NCBI RefSeq assembly: GCF_029167625.1
Contig: NZ_CP119145.1
Span: forward strand, 4,216,001-4,280,000
Direction: 5' to 3'
Source: Streptomyces sp. AM 4-1-1
Lineage (GTDB): Bacteria > Actinomycetota > Actinomycetes > Streptomycetales > Streptomycetaceae
DNA length: 64,000 nucleotides
Shown here: in pieces, positions 52,530 through 60,618 of the stretch
Numbering within the stretch: position 1 is the stretch's first letter
Layout of the letters: every line of letters begins with the position of its first letter
Notes under the pieces: generated by a model
What the model was told of the DNA's origin: nothing
The model's input: only the letters and a program-made list of their open reading frames with translations
The model's database searches: none
Made by a program: the position numbers and the translations under genes

Positions 52530-52612
52530 GCGACTCCGATCGCACAGGCGAGATGCCCGGGTACGACTCCGGTCGCACGGGGGACGTGCCTCGGATTGCG
52601 ACTCCGGTCGCA
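52530..52612. promoter_or_regulatory. Three copies of a GCGAC-TCCG-GTCGC palindrome
   Basis: Copies at 52530-52544 (GCGACTCCGATCGCA), 52563-52577 (ACGACTCCGGTCGCA) and 52598-52612 (GCGACTCCGGTCGCA), spaced 33 and 35 bases, about three helix turns. The third has perfect GCGAC/GTCGC arms. They lie in the 392-base gap between the divergent kinase and hydrolase genes. Confidence 0.65.
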
Positions 52613-52669
52613 TGCGATGGCGACCCGGGATCGATGTGGCATCACGTGCCCCGCCCCGAGGATGGCCGG

Positions 52670-54124
52670 GTGACCGAGATCATCGCGGGACTGTACATGT
52701 CCCCTCCGGAATTCCTTGCCTTGCTGGGTGCCGTCACGCTGGTGGTGGCGCGCTGGCTTCCCCCCGCTGTCCGCCCGCGCGTCACGATCGCGGCGGGGGC
52801 GGTTCTCGTGCTGTCCGCGATCGTGCTGGGTGTGGTGGGTATCCGCTGGCAGATGCTGCCGGTGCTGGCAGGCGCTGCCGTCGTGTCGCCGTTCGCGCTC
52901 TCTCCCCTGCTGCGACGCCGTACCGGCCGGTCGGCGTGGCGGGCCCGATGGTGGCTGGCGCTGCCGGGGTCGTTGGCCTGTGTCGGCCTGATCGCCACGG
53001 GTCCGGTGGCCGCCTGGGCCTTTCCCGTACCTGTGTTCCCGGAGCCGTCGGGCCGTTTCGCGGTCGGCACCCGCGTGGTGCAGTGGACCGACCCGCACCG
53101 CCCCGAGAGCTTCACCGCCGATCCGCACGACCGGCGCACGGTCGTGGTCCAGCTCTGGTATCCCGCGCGGAAGAGCCCCGCAGGCGTGCGGCGGGCCCAG
53201 TACCTCGGACGCACGGAGCACGAGGCGCGCACCGTTTCCGATGCCCTCGCCCACGGGGTCGGCCTGCCCGGCTTCCTGGTCGACGGCGTCCCGAGGGCCC
53301 GCACCCATGCGGTCTTCAACGCCCCGGTGGCCGACGGGGGCGGGCGGTTCCCGGTCGTGCTGTTCTCTCCCGGGTCGGGCGGAGTGCGTACCCAGAACAC
53401 CGCCTGGGCGGAGGAACTGGCCAGCCACGGCTATGTGGTCGCCGCCCTCGACCACCCGTACGACTCCGCCGCCGTCGTCCTCGCCGACGGGCGGACGATT
53501 CACGCCAGGACCACCTCCACCGGAGACCGGGACAAGGACGACGAGCTGGCGGTCGGCTGGACGGCTGTACGGGCCGCCGACCTCGGCTTCGTCCTCACCC
53601 AGCTGGACCGCTCGGGCCGAGGTGAGATCACCGGCCCGCTGACCGGACGCCTGGACACCGGCCGGGTCGCGGTCACCGGCCACTCCATAGGTGGTGCCGC
53701 CGCTCTGCAGGCGGCCCGACAGGACCACCGGTTCGACGCCGTCATCGATCTGGACGGCTACCCCCACGGCCCCACCTCTCCCGCCCTCCGCCGGCCGACG
53801 CTCGCGCTCACCCAGGCCATCACCCCCGATACCGACCCGCGTTACCTGCCCCGCCTCACCGAGGCCCTCAGGCTCAGCACCGCGACGAGCTACCGGCTCA
53901 CCCTTCCCGGCGCCGCACACCTCACCTTCATGGACGGCCCCCTGTATCTGCCGCCCGTGCCCTCGATCGTCGGCTCCCTGGGCCGCACCGGCAGCCCGCA
54001 CGTCGTCGCCGCGACCACTCTCGCCTTCCTGGACGCCACCCTGCGGCACGAACCCGGTGACCTGGCCGCCGTTCTGTCGGCCTACGGCGACCTGAGCGTC
54101 CACCACCCGGACACCAGCCGCTGA
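52670..54124 (+). CDS. PAF-acetylhydrolase-like alpha/beta hydrolase with membrane N-terminus
   Basis: 484 residues. Three or four hydrophobic helices in the first 120 residues, then an alpha/beta hydrolase domain: VVVQLWYPA, FSPGSGG (oxyanion), nucleophile VTGHSIGGAAAL, Asp in VIDLDGYP and His in PGAAHLTFMDG. This is the order of platelet-activating-factor acetylhydrolase family proteins, likely lipases or esterases. GTG at 52670 with GAGGA upstream; an ATG at 52634 is also in frame. Likely target of the adjacent two-component system. Confidence 0.82.
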   Translation: MTEIIAGLYMSPPEFLALLGAVTLVVARWLPPAVRPRVTIAAGAVLVLSAIVLGVVGIRWQMLPVLAGAAVVSPFALSPLLRRRTGRSAWRARWWLALPGSLACVGLIATGPVAAWAFPVPVFPEPSGRFAVGTRVVQWTDPHRPESFTADPHDRRTVVVQLWYPARKSPAGVRRAQYLGRTEHEARTVSDALAHGVGLPGFLVDGVPRARTHAVFNAPVADGGGRFPVVLFSPGSGGVRTQNTAWAEELASHGYVVAALDHPYDSAAVVLADGRTIHARTTSTGDRDKDDELAVGWTAVRAADLGFVLTQLDRSGRGEITGPLTGRLDTGRVAVTGHSIGGAAALQAARQDHRFDAVIDLDGYPHGPTSPALRRPTLALTQAITPDTDPRYLPRLTEALRLSTATSYRLTLPGAAHLTFMDGPLYLPPVPSIVGSLGRTGSPHVVAATTLAFLDATLRHEPGDLAAVLSAYGDLSVHHPDTSR

Positions 54125-54281
54125 TCAGCTGTGCCGCGGCGGCCGACGGCACGGCCGTTCCCCTCCCCGGCCGGAGCGCGGTTCGCGCCGCCGCCCCGCC
54201 GTGGACGGTTGGGTGGAGCGGAACACATGAGGAGACAGCGTCCGCCGCCCGGCGGGGGACGGGCCGCGGGGAATGTGCGGG

Positions 54282-54503
54282 TCATATCAGCAGCGCGAAG
54301 AAGAGGAAGAAGGCCGCCACCAGAACAACGACCACCAGGATGGCGATCAGCGGCCCCTTGGCCCATCCCTTGGTCGGCTCATGTCGCGGTCCTGTTTCCG
54401 ACATGCTGCCTTCGGCCGGAGGGGTGTCCCCGACCGGGACGCCTCCCTGGGGGTCGAGGCCGGATGTCTCACGCGGGTCGGGGTCCTGATTCTCGATGTT
54501 CAT
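54282..54503 (-). CDS. DUF6480 small membrane protein
   Basis: 73 residues: an acidic/proline-rich front (DPDPRETSGLDPQGGVPVGD; PPAEGSMSE), HEPTKGW, and one C-terminal helix (PLIAILVVVVLVAAFFLFFA). This matches DUF6480 proteins of streptomycetes. Upstream on the minus strand GTGT-N14-GGGTTA resembles a sigma-B-type promoter, weakly. Function unknown; I infer an envelope-stress role from the neighbours. Confidence 0.85.
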   Translation of the reverse strand: MNIENQDPDPRETSGLDPQGGVPVGDTPPAEGSMSETGPRHEPTKGWAKGPLIAILVVVVLVAAFFLFFALLI

Positions 54504-54663
54504 CCCTTGTGGGTAACCCGTGCGGGAGGAATCACACGGCAAATCGCCGGTCCGGTGTGCCGTGGACGCCGGCGTGCCGAGGGACGCGCCCGAGGTCGGT
54601 CGGGGGTCCACCGTCGGCGTGCGCTGTACGAGACGGCTGTCCGGCGGGGGTGACCGGTGGTGT

Positions 54664-55683
54664 TCAGCCCCCGTCCAGCAGTCGGAGTACGGCCTCCTCC
54701 ACCGGCCCCTGCGTCGCGGGACGGCCGAACACCGCGCCCTCTCCCAGCCGGTCCAGCTCGTCTGCGATCGTCCTTCCCTCCTCGAACAGCTCGATGAGGC
54801 GCGGGTTGATGTAGGAGGCGCGGCACACCGCCGGGGTGTTGCCCAGATAGTGGCTGACCTCCCTCACCACCCGGGCCACGGCCCGTTTGCGTGCGGCCGG
54901 TGTCCGGTGGCTCGCGGGGACTGAGACGGCCAGCCCCACCGCCGCCAGGACGGTGGCGTGCCAGGTGCGGAAGTCCTTCGCGGTGACGTCCATCCCGGCG
55001 AACTCCTTGAGACACGCGTTCAGATCCGTGCTGGTGAGGCCGTGCCACCGGCGCCCCTGCCAGTACTCGAAGAGCTGGCCCTCACCTCCGCGCCTGCAGA
55101 GAAGCGCTCGTACGGTCTCGTAGGCAGGCCGATCCACCAGTGCGCGCACCTGCGGCACGGCCGATTTGCCCGGATAGGAGAAAGAGATCACGCCCGCGCG
55201 GCAGACCACGTGCTCCCGGAGCATCGTGGTGAGTCCGTACGTCTGGTTCTCCCGGGCGTAGGCACGCGTTCCGATGCGGAAGAAGCCGAGGTCGAGCAGC
55301 CGCACCGCGCACGCCGACACCCGCTCCCGTGAAAGACCGCGCCGTGCGAGACCGGTCGCCGCATGTTCCCGCAGCCGTGGCAGGGCGCCGGCGAACTCCC
55401 GTACGTGCTCGTGCTTCGCGTGTTCCTGCCGCGCCCGGAACTCCTCGTGGTAGAGGTACTGGCGGCGGTGGGCCGCGTCCGTGCCGAGCGCCTGGAGATG
55501 GCCGTTGGGCCAAGGACAGATCCACACATCGGTCCAGGCGGGCGGGATGGTCAGTGCACGCACCCGCTCCAGATGGCACGGATCGGTGAGGGGATCGCCG
55601 GCGGTGTCCAGGTATCGGAAGCCCCGGCCGCGGCGCTCTCGCCGCAGCCCCGGCGCCTGGGGGTCCGCCGTTCGCAACCGCAT
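54664..55683 (-). CDS. Bacterial type IB DNA topoisomerase
   Basis: 339 residues, the usual size for the poxvirus-like bacterial TopIB that relaxes supercoils through a 3'-phosphotyrosyl link. N-terminal domain (RRGRGFRYLD; PPAWTDVWICPWPNGHLQA), catalytic domain with KDFRTWHATV, arginine in RIGTRAY and the nucleophile tyrosine in CRASYINP. Stands with stress-associated genes. The start codon is 55683 on the minus strand; no better start is seen. Confidence 0.93.
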   Translation of the reverse strand: MRLRTADPQAPGLRRERRGRGFRYLDTAGDPLTDPCHLERVRALTIPPAWTDVWICPWPNGHLQALGTDAAHRRQYLYHEEFRARQEHAKHEHVREFAGALPRLREHAATGLARRGLSRERVSACAVRLLDLGFFRIGTRAYARENQTYGLTTMLREHVVCRAGVISFSYPGKSAVPQVRALVDRPAYETVRALLCRRGGEGQLFEYWQGRRWHGLTSTDLNACLKEFAGMDVTAKDFRTWHATVLAAVGLAVSVPASHRTPAARKRAVARVVREVSHYLGNTPAVCRASYINPRLIELFEEGRTIADELDRLGEGAVFGRPATQGPVEEAVLRLLDGG

Positions 55684-55921
55684 CGTCGTCAGCGCCTTTC
55701 AGCGTCGTGGGCATGACGCGCCGGGAAGGCGTCACCGTGCCGATCGCCGGGGATTCGACATGTGATCGCTTCCTCGTCGCCGGCGCGAAGGCCGGCGTCC
55801 GTGGTGGCCACTGGGTGCCCCCTCCGCAGAGGCCGAAACGTCCCTCCGTGGCTGCCGCCGCGACGGGCGAGAGCGGGCGGCCTTCTGCCGTGGCGTCACC
55901 GGCGCGGACCGCCCGGCGAGG

Positions 55922-56263
55922 CTATTTCTCGGGGTCGTGGCCCCAGTTCATCAGTGAGTGGCGCCAACGGGTCCCGCTGACGTCGCTATCGGGGCGCTGA
56001 GCCAGGTGCCGCCGCACATAGCCGGTGACCTTGCGCATGTGCGCGAGGTCGGCGTCGCTGAGTTCCGCGTCGCGGGTCCGTAGCAGTGTCACGATCCGTC
56101 GGCCGGAAGTGTGACCGGTGGACTCCCCGCCGCCGTTCTTCTGACCCACCTCGCGCGACTGCTCCGTGCCGAGCCACTTCTCCAGCTCACCGGCGGTCAT
56201 GTTGACGGCCTCGCCGAAGCGGTGGAGCGTGTCCTGCCATTCCTCGTCGCTCCCACCGCTCAC
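55922..56263 (-). CDS. DUF3140 protein
   Basis: 113 residues, recognisable by FGEAVNMTAGELEKWLGTE, GHTSGRRIVTLLRT, ADLAHMRKVTGYVRRHLA and the end RWRHSLMNWGHDP. Probably a DNA-binding or stress-related protein; its function is not known. Start overlaps the DUF2945 stop by 4 bases. Confidence 0.9.
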   Translation of the reverse strand: MSGGSDEEWQDTLHRFGEAVNMTAGELEKWLGTEQSREVGQKNGGGESTGHTSGRRIVTLLRTRDAELSDADLAHMRKVTGYVRRHLAQRPDSDVSGTRWRHSLMNWGHDPEK

Positions 56264-56496
56264 GATCCGCCGCCACTCTTCTTCTTGTCCAGCGACTCCG
56301 GACGGTGGACGGCCTTCCTGCCCGTCCTCCCGCTCCGCACCTCGTACTGCGGCTCGTCCTCGGAGGCGTCCACCGTCCGGCCGGCCGCCTCGGTCCGCTC
56401 CTCGACCTTCCGGGTGACGGACCCCTCGACCTCCTGCCCGTGGCTCCGCCAGGTGACGTCGTCGCCCCTGGAGAGCTTCTTGTCCTTCTTCGCCAT
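56260..56496 (-). CDS. DUF2945 (hypervirulence-associated TUDOR-like) protein
   Basis: 78 residues: KLSRGDDVTWRSHGQEVEGSV, then DEPQYEVRSGRTGRKAVHRPESL, the single small barrel of DUF2945. AGGGATC lies 8 bases before the ATG. First gene of a two-gene operon with DUF3140; the pair is frequent in actinomycetes. Confidence 0.9.
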   Translation of the reverse strand: MAKKDKKLSRGDDVTWRSHGQEVEGSVTRKVEERTEAAGRTVDASEDEPQYEVRSGRTGRKAVHRPESLDKKKSGGGS

Positions 56497-56911
56497 GATG
56501 AGATCCCTTTCGCTCACCGACCGGTGCCGGGATTCCGGACCACCGTGTGCGTGCCCGCCGTCGTCAGGATCACGGCTGCGCGCTCCGCACGCACGGCGGC
56601 GGCCGGCCCTGCGTACCGCCGATCCGCCGATCCGTCGGTCTGCCCGAAGCGGCGCGCAGTGCCGGACCGGGACGTCCACGGTGGTGACGCTGCCGCCGAC
56701 GAACGCCGCCGTACCGCCCACCGCAGGCTTCTGGTCCGGTTGATCCGGTCGAGAGGCCCGCGGTGCGTGACATCGGCCCGGGGCGTGAGCGGGGCATGGC
56801 GCCTGGGCTGGGCGAAAGGACGGAACTCCTGCGCGAGCAGGTGAGGGAGCCGGGCCGGGCGGGCACACGTGTCCGGAAGGTCTCGCGCCTCGATGGGACG
56901 GAGAACAGGTG
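56497..56911. other. Gap between divergent DUF2945 and DUF2243 genes
   Basis: 415 bases without a convincing gene. A GGACGGAGAACAGG sequence at its end is the ribosome-binding region of the DUF2243 gene. I see no operator-like repeat. Confidence 0.5.
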
Positions 56912-57478
56912 ATGGCCACTACAGCGGGCACGGCCCGTGCGGCTACGGGGCCACCGAACACCCTTCGGCTGCCGGGAATCGTCCTGGGAGTCGGTCTGGG
57001 CGGTTTCGTCGACGGCATCCTGCTGCACCAGCTCCTGCAGTGGCACCACATGCTCACCAGCACCAACCACGACCGCATCGGGGTGAAGTACTACAACCCG
57101 AAAACGGTGTCCGGGCTGGAGATGAACACCGTGTGGGACGGCGTCTTCCACGCCGTGTGCTGGCTCGCCGTCCTGCTGGGCCTGGCGATCCTGTACTCAC
57201 GGGTCACCCACGACCGGCGGGCGGTATGGGCCTCGCGCAAGCTGTGGGGCTGGATCTTGGCCGGGTGGGGCCTGTTCAACCTGGTCGAGGGCATCCTGGA
57301 CCACCAGATCCTGGGCATCCACCACGTCCACGGCGGCCCCTACCAGGCTTGGTGGGACACCGGCTTCCTCGTCCTGGGCGGCCTGTTCCTGATCGGCGGC
57401 CACCTGCTCCAGCGCGGCGGCCGGGCCTTCGATCCGGAGGTTCCCCGTGGCGCCGGGCGGGGCGGGGGCCCCGCCTGA
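56912..57478 (+). CDS. DUF2243 membrane protein
   Basis: 188 residues, four membrane helices. Family motifs: GVGLGGFVDGILLHQLLQWHH, DGVFHAVCWLAVLLG and GWGLFNLVEGILDHQILGIHH, with conserved histidines. ATG at 56912 (a GTG at 56909 is also in frame). The stop and next start overlap by one base (TGATG), coupling it to the CtaG-like gene. Confidence 0.93.
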   Translation: MATTAGTARAATGPPNTLRLPGIVLGVGLGGFVDGILLHQLLQWHHMLTSTNHDRIGVKYYNPKTVSGLEMNTVWDGVFHAVCWLAVLLGLAILYSRVTHDRRAVWASRKLWGWILAGWGLFNLVEGILDHQILGIHHVHGGPYQAWWDTGFLVLGGLFLIGGHLLQRGGRAFDPEVPRGAGRGGGPA

Positions 57479-58314
57479 TGGACGGCACGCACCACCACGG
57501 CGACGGCGGTGGTGGCCTGCCGTGGGCGGTGCTGACGGCGCTGGTCCTGCTCGCCGCCGCCGTCGGCCACCTGCTCGCCGTACGCCGGGCCCGACGCCGT
57601 AACCCCGCCCAGCGGTGGAGTTCCTGGCGGGCGGCGTCGTTCCTCACCGGGCTGGCCCTCCTCGCCCTCGCGCTGCTTCCACCGCTGGGGCCGGCCGCGC
57701 ACACCGACTTCCGCGGGCACATGGCACAGCACATGCTCATCGGCATGTACGCGCCGCTGGCTCTGGTGCTCGCCGCGCCGGTCACCCTCCTGCTGCGCAT
57801 CCTGCCGCCCGCGCGAGCCCGTCGGGTCACTGCGGTGCTGCACAGCGCGCCCGCGCGGACACTGACCCGTCCCGCGACCGCCCTGCTGTTGAGCACCGGA
57901 ACCCTGGGCCTGCTGTACTTCACGCCTCTGTACAACGCCGCCATGGCCCATCCGGCCGGGCACTGGCTCATGCACGCGCACTTCCTGGCGTCCGGATGCC
58001 TGTTCGCGTACGTCATCGCGGGCCCCGACCCCGCACCCTCCCGGCCCGGTGTACCCGCCCGGCTGGTGTGTCTGGGCGTCGCGATCGCGGCCCACGCCCT
58101 GCTCGCGCAGGCCATGTACGGCGGGTTCTTCGTCGATGTCCACGCCCCCGTCGGCCAGGTCCGGCAGGGCGCCGAGATCATGTACTACGGCGGAGACATC
58201 GCCGAACTCCTGCTGGCCGGCGCACTGGTGGCCACCTGGCGGCCTGAACGACGCCCCCGGGCAGGGCGGCGGACCAGGCGCCCGGCGGCGGGTACCGCGG
58301 CCGCACCGCGCTGA
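57478..58314 (+). CDS. CtaG-like (caa3-type) cytochrome c oxidase assembly membrane protein
   Basis: 278 residues with about seven helices. The conserved histidine motifs are HMAQHMLIG, HPAGHWLMHAHFLASG and AHALLAQAMYGGFF. This is the Pfam caa3_CtaG family, implicated in copper delivery to cytochrome oxidase. The front is histidine-rich (GTHHHGDGG), a possible metal site. Coupled to DUF2243. Confidence 0.9.
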   Translation: MDGTHHHGDGGGGLPWAVLTALVLLAAAVGHLLAVRRARRRNPAQRWSSWRAASFLTGLALLALALLPPLGPAAHTDFRGHMAQHMLIGMYAPLALVLAAPVTLLLRILPPARARRVTAVLHSAPARTLTRPATALLLSTGTLGLLYFTPLYNAAMAHPAGHWLMHAHFLASGCLFAYVIAGPDPAPSRPGVPARLVCLGVAIAAHALLAQAMYGGFFVDVHAPVGQVRQGAEIMYYGGDIAELLLAGALVATWRPERRPRAGRRTRRPAAGTAAAPR

Positions 58315-58390
58315 CCGGGCGAGGGCATCCCTCACCCGGTACTTCGGGCGCCGCGGCAGCGCCCTCTGAGCCGTGACTCGGACGCCGTTC

Positions 58391-58527
58391 GGCCGTGCGG
58401 GGGAGAGCCCGTGCGGGGGAGAACCCGCACAGGCCCGCACGGAGGAGAACCCGTGCGGGCCCGCACGGAGGAGAACCCGCGCGGGCCCGCACGGAGGAGA
58501 ACCCGCACAGGCGAGAACCCGCACGAC
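58391..58527 (+). repeat. 26-base tandem repeat downstream of the CtaG-like gene
   Basis: Unit GGCCCGCACGGAGGAGAACC-CGYGCG. Full copies at 58432-58457, 58458-58483 and 58484-58509 with degenerate copies on both sides. Contains CCCGCAC / GTGCGGG inverted halves, so RNA from either strand can fold. Not a CRISPR: unit is contiguous without unique spacers. Confidence 0.85.
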
Positions 58528-58609
58528 CCGGCGAAGGAATCCGGCTACGCCGTCCAGCAGGGAGCGCACAGCGTCTTCTCGGCGTACCCGAAGAGCGGCT
58601 CGGTGAGCC

Positions 58610-59083
58610 TCAGCCGTCGGCGCTGGGCACCTTGAGGGGGTCGCGCGGAGCGGTCGGCCTGGCGGCGGCGAGCTGCTCCCCGAGATCGGTCAGACGGTTG
58701 CGCCCCAGGGCGGCCCGGACCTTGGGGAACCACTCCTGTTCCTCTTCCTCGACATGGTGGCGCACGTTCTCGACCAGTACCGTCATCTTGGCGTCGAAGC
58801 GTTCGTCGGTCGGGTCCAGGCCGGTCAGTTCAGCCAGCATCCACAGCACCACGTGGTGTTCCTCCACGCTCTCCAGCACGTGGTCCTTCGTCTCGGGGAC
58901 GGCCTCCCGGGCGGCGGGATAGAAGATCTTCTCCTCGATCCACGCGTGCGCGGTCAGCTCCTCGATGACCTTGTCAGCGATCTTCCGCTTGGTCTTGTAG
59001 GCCCTCTCACCGGCTTGCTCGAATTCCTTGAACAGCTTCTCCACGACCTTGTGGTCGTCCTTGAGCAGTACGATCGCGTCCAT
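58610..59083 (-). CDS. Hemerythrin-like (HHE) domain protein
   Basis: 157 residues, one four-helix bundle with the di-iron ligands in order: His in LKDDHKVVEKL, His and Glu in HAWIEEKIFYP, His pair in VEEHHVVLWML, and HHVEEEEQEWFP. Expected to bind oxygen, nitric oxide or iron. ATG at 59083. Belongs to the stress-gene block. Confidence 0.92.
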   Translation of the reverse strand: MDAIVLLKDDHKVVEKLFKEFEQAGERAYKTKRKIADKVIEELTAHAWIEEKIFYPAAREAVPETKDHVLESVEEHHVVLWMLAELTGLDPTDERFDAKMTVLVENVRHHVEEEEQEWFPKVRAALGRNRLTDLGEQLAAARPTAPRDPLKVPSADG

Positions 59084-59490
59084 CGGTGGGCCGCCTTCCG
59101 GGCACGGCAACCGCCCCTCCGGGTGAGGGGGCGTCAGGGGTGTCAGGCCGCCGTTACGGCGTGCCTGAGCCCTCGTCGTGTGCCCGGTCGCCGCCCTGGA
59201 ACACCCACGGACTGGCCCCACCGGCACGGCCGCCACGTTCTGGCGTTCTGCCGTGCCGGGCATCGAGACGCGGGCGGAGGGGGACCGTCCGCCCGGTGAC
59301 CGGGACCGGCGGGACGAGAGGGGCCGTGCGCCTGACGACTCGGCGCCGGTCGGGCTGTCCCGCGATCGCTGACGGCGCGTCCCCACCGCGGCGACGGTCT
59401 CCGGTCTCCCACAGGTCTCGGACTGCTCATGAGGAACAGGGGTAACAGGGGAAACAGACCACTGTCCGTACCCGCAGGAGTTGGCACAAG
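59084..59490. other. Gap between divergent hemerythrin and glycosyltransferase genes
   Basis: 407 bases, no gene seen. Contains a single copy of GGGCTGTCCCGCGATC (59352-59367), identical to the MITE terminal repeat at 41637, without a partner, and the promoter candidate listed separately. Confidence 0.5.
59421..59445 (+). promoter_or_regulatory. Sigma-B-like promoter of the glycosyltransferase run
   Basis: GACT (59421-59424), 15 bases, GGGTAA (59440-59445). Fits the Streptomyces sigma-B-type pattern GNNT-N14-16-GGGTAY except for the last base. About 40 bases before the GTG at 59491. The DUF5133 gene at the other end has the same form. Confidence 0.45.
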
Positions 59491-60618
59491 GTGACCAGTC
59501 AGACCGCTCTGCCGTCCCTCCCGGCCCGGCCCGCTGCCGGACCGGTACGTGTGGCGTCGGTGCCGGCCGGACACGTCTATGTGCGCCACTGCGCCGACCC
59601 GCACGGCGAGGCCGACGTGGTCCGGTTGGACGATCCTCGCCCCAACGGCGCCCCCAGCACGTCCCAACGCTGGTGGCCGCCCGTGATGCTCGATCCCGCC
59701 TGGGTCGCCGAGCACCATCGCGAGTTCGACGTCTACCACCTGCATTTCGGCTTCGACGCCCAGAGCCCCCGGCAGCTGTCCGAACTCGTCTCCGCCCTGC
59801 GGCGCCACGGCAAGCCGCTGGTGTACACCGTCCACGATCTGCGCAATCCGCATCAACCCGATCCCCGGCCCCATGAAGCCGCTCTGGACGTTCTGGTCCC
59901 GGCGGCTGACCGGCTGATCACGCTCACACCCGGGGCCGCGACGCAGATCCGGAGACGTTGGGGTCGCTCCGCCACCGTCCTGCCGCATCCACATGTGGTC
60001 GAGCAGCCGGCTCTCTCCCGGCCGAGGCCGGGACGGGACAGCTTCGTGGTCGGAGTGCATGCGAAGAGCCTGCGGCCCAACATGGCCGTACTACCCGTGA
60101 CGCGCGTCCTTGCCGAGACGGTCGCCGAACTGCCCGGCGCGGAGCTGCGGGTGAACATTCACCACGAGGTCGCGGACCCGGCCGCCCACGCCTACGCCCC
60201 GGAAGTCCTTTCCGAGTTGCGCGAGTTGCACGAGCGCGGGCTCCTGGAATTGCGTGAGCATGATTACTTCAGTGACGAACAACTGTGGGACTACTTGGCG
60301 GGCCTGGATCTTTCGGTCCTGCCGTACACCTTCGGCACCCACTCCGGCTGGCTGGAGGCGTGCCACGACCTGGGCACCGCCGTCGCCGCGCCCACCTGCG
60401 GCTTCTACGCCGAACAACGTCCCTGTCTGTCATACGCCGGCGAAGCGCCGGAGGGGCCGGACCCCGAGTCGCTGCGTGCGGTGATCACGGAAGCGTACGA
60501 ACGACGTCCCGCGTGGCGGTCCACACCAGGCGAGCGCGCGAAAGAGCGCAGCGCTGTCGCGGCCGCCCATCTCGACCTGTACCACGAGCTGTTGGGGCGG
60601 ACTCCCCGTTGCGCATAG
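59491..60618 (+). CDS. Glycosyltransferase, GT4-like
   Basis: 375 residues in GT-B style. N-terminal Rossmann half with FDVYHLHFGF and LVYTVHDLRNPH; DRLITLTPGAATQIRRRWG; C-terminal half with VVGVHAKSLRPNM and LDLSVLPYTFGTHSGWLEAC. The last motif differs from the EX7E of classical GT4 enzymes, so donor and mechanism are uncertain. GTG start with CAGGAG about 11 bases upstream. First of four overlapping transferase genes. Confidence 0.82.
   Translation: MTSQTALPSLPARPAAGPVRVASVPAGHVYVRHCADPHGEADVVRLDDPRPNGAPSTSQRWWPPVMLDPAWVAEHHREFDVYHLHFGFDAQSPRQLSELVSALRRHGKPLVYTVHDLRNPHQPDPRPHEAALDVLVPAADRLITLTPGAATQIRRRWGRSATVLPHPHVVEQPALSRPRPGRDSFVVGVHAKSLRPNMAVLPVTRVLAETVAELPGAELRVNIHHEVADPAAHAYAPEVLSELRELHERGLLELREHDYFSDEQLWDYLAGLDLSVLPYTFGTHSGWLEACHDLGTAVAAPTCGFYAEQRPCLSYAGEAPEGPDPESLRAVITEAYERRPAWRSTPGERAKERSAVAAAHLDLYHELLGRTPRCA

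Noticed and set aside
58391..58527. CRISPR array
   Set aside because: Units are directly adjacent without variable spacers and no cas genes are present.
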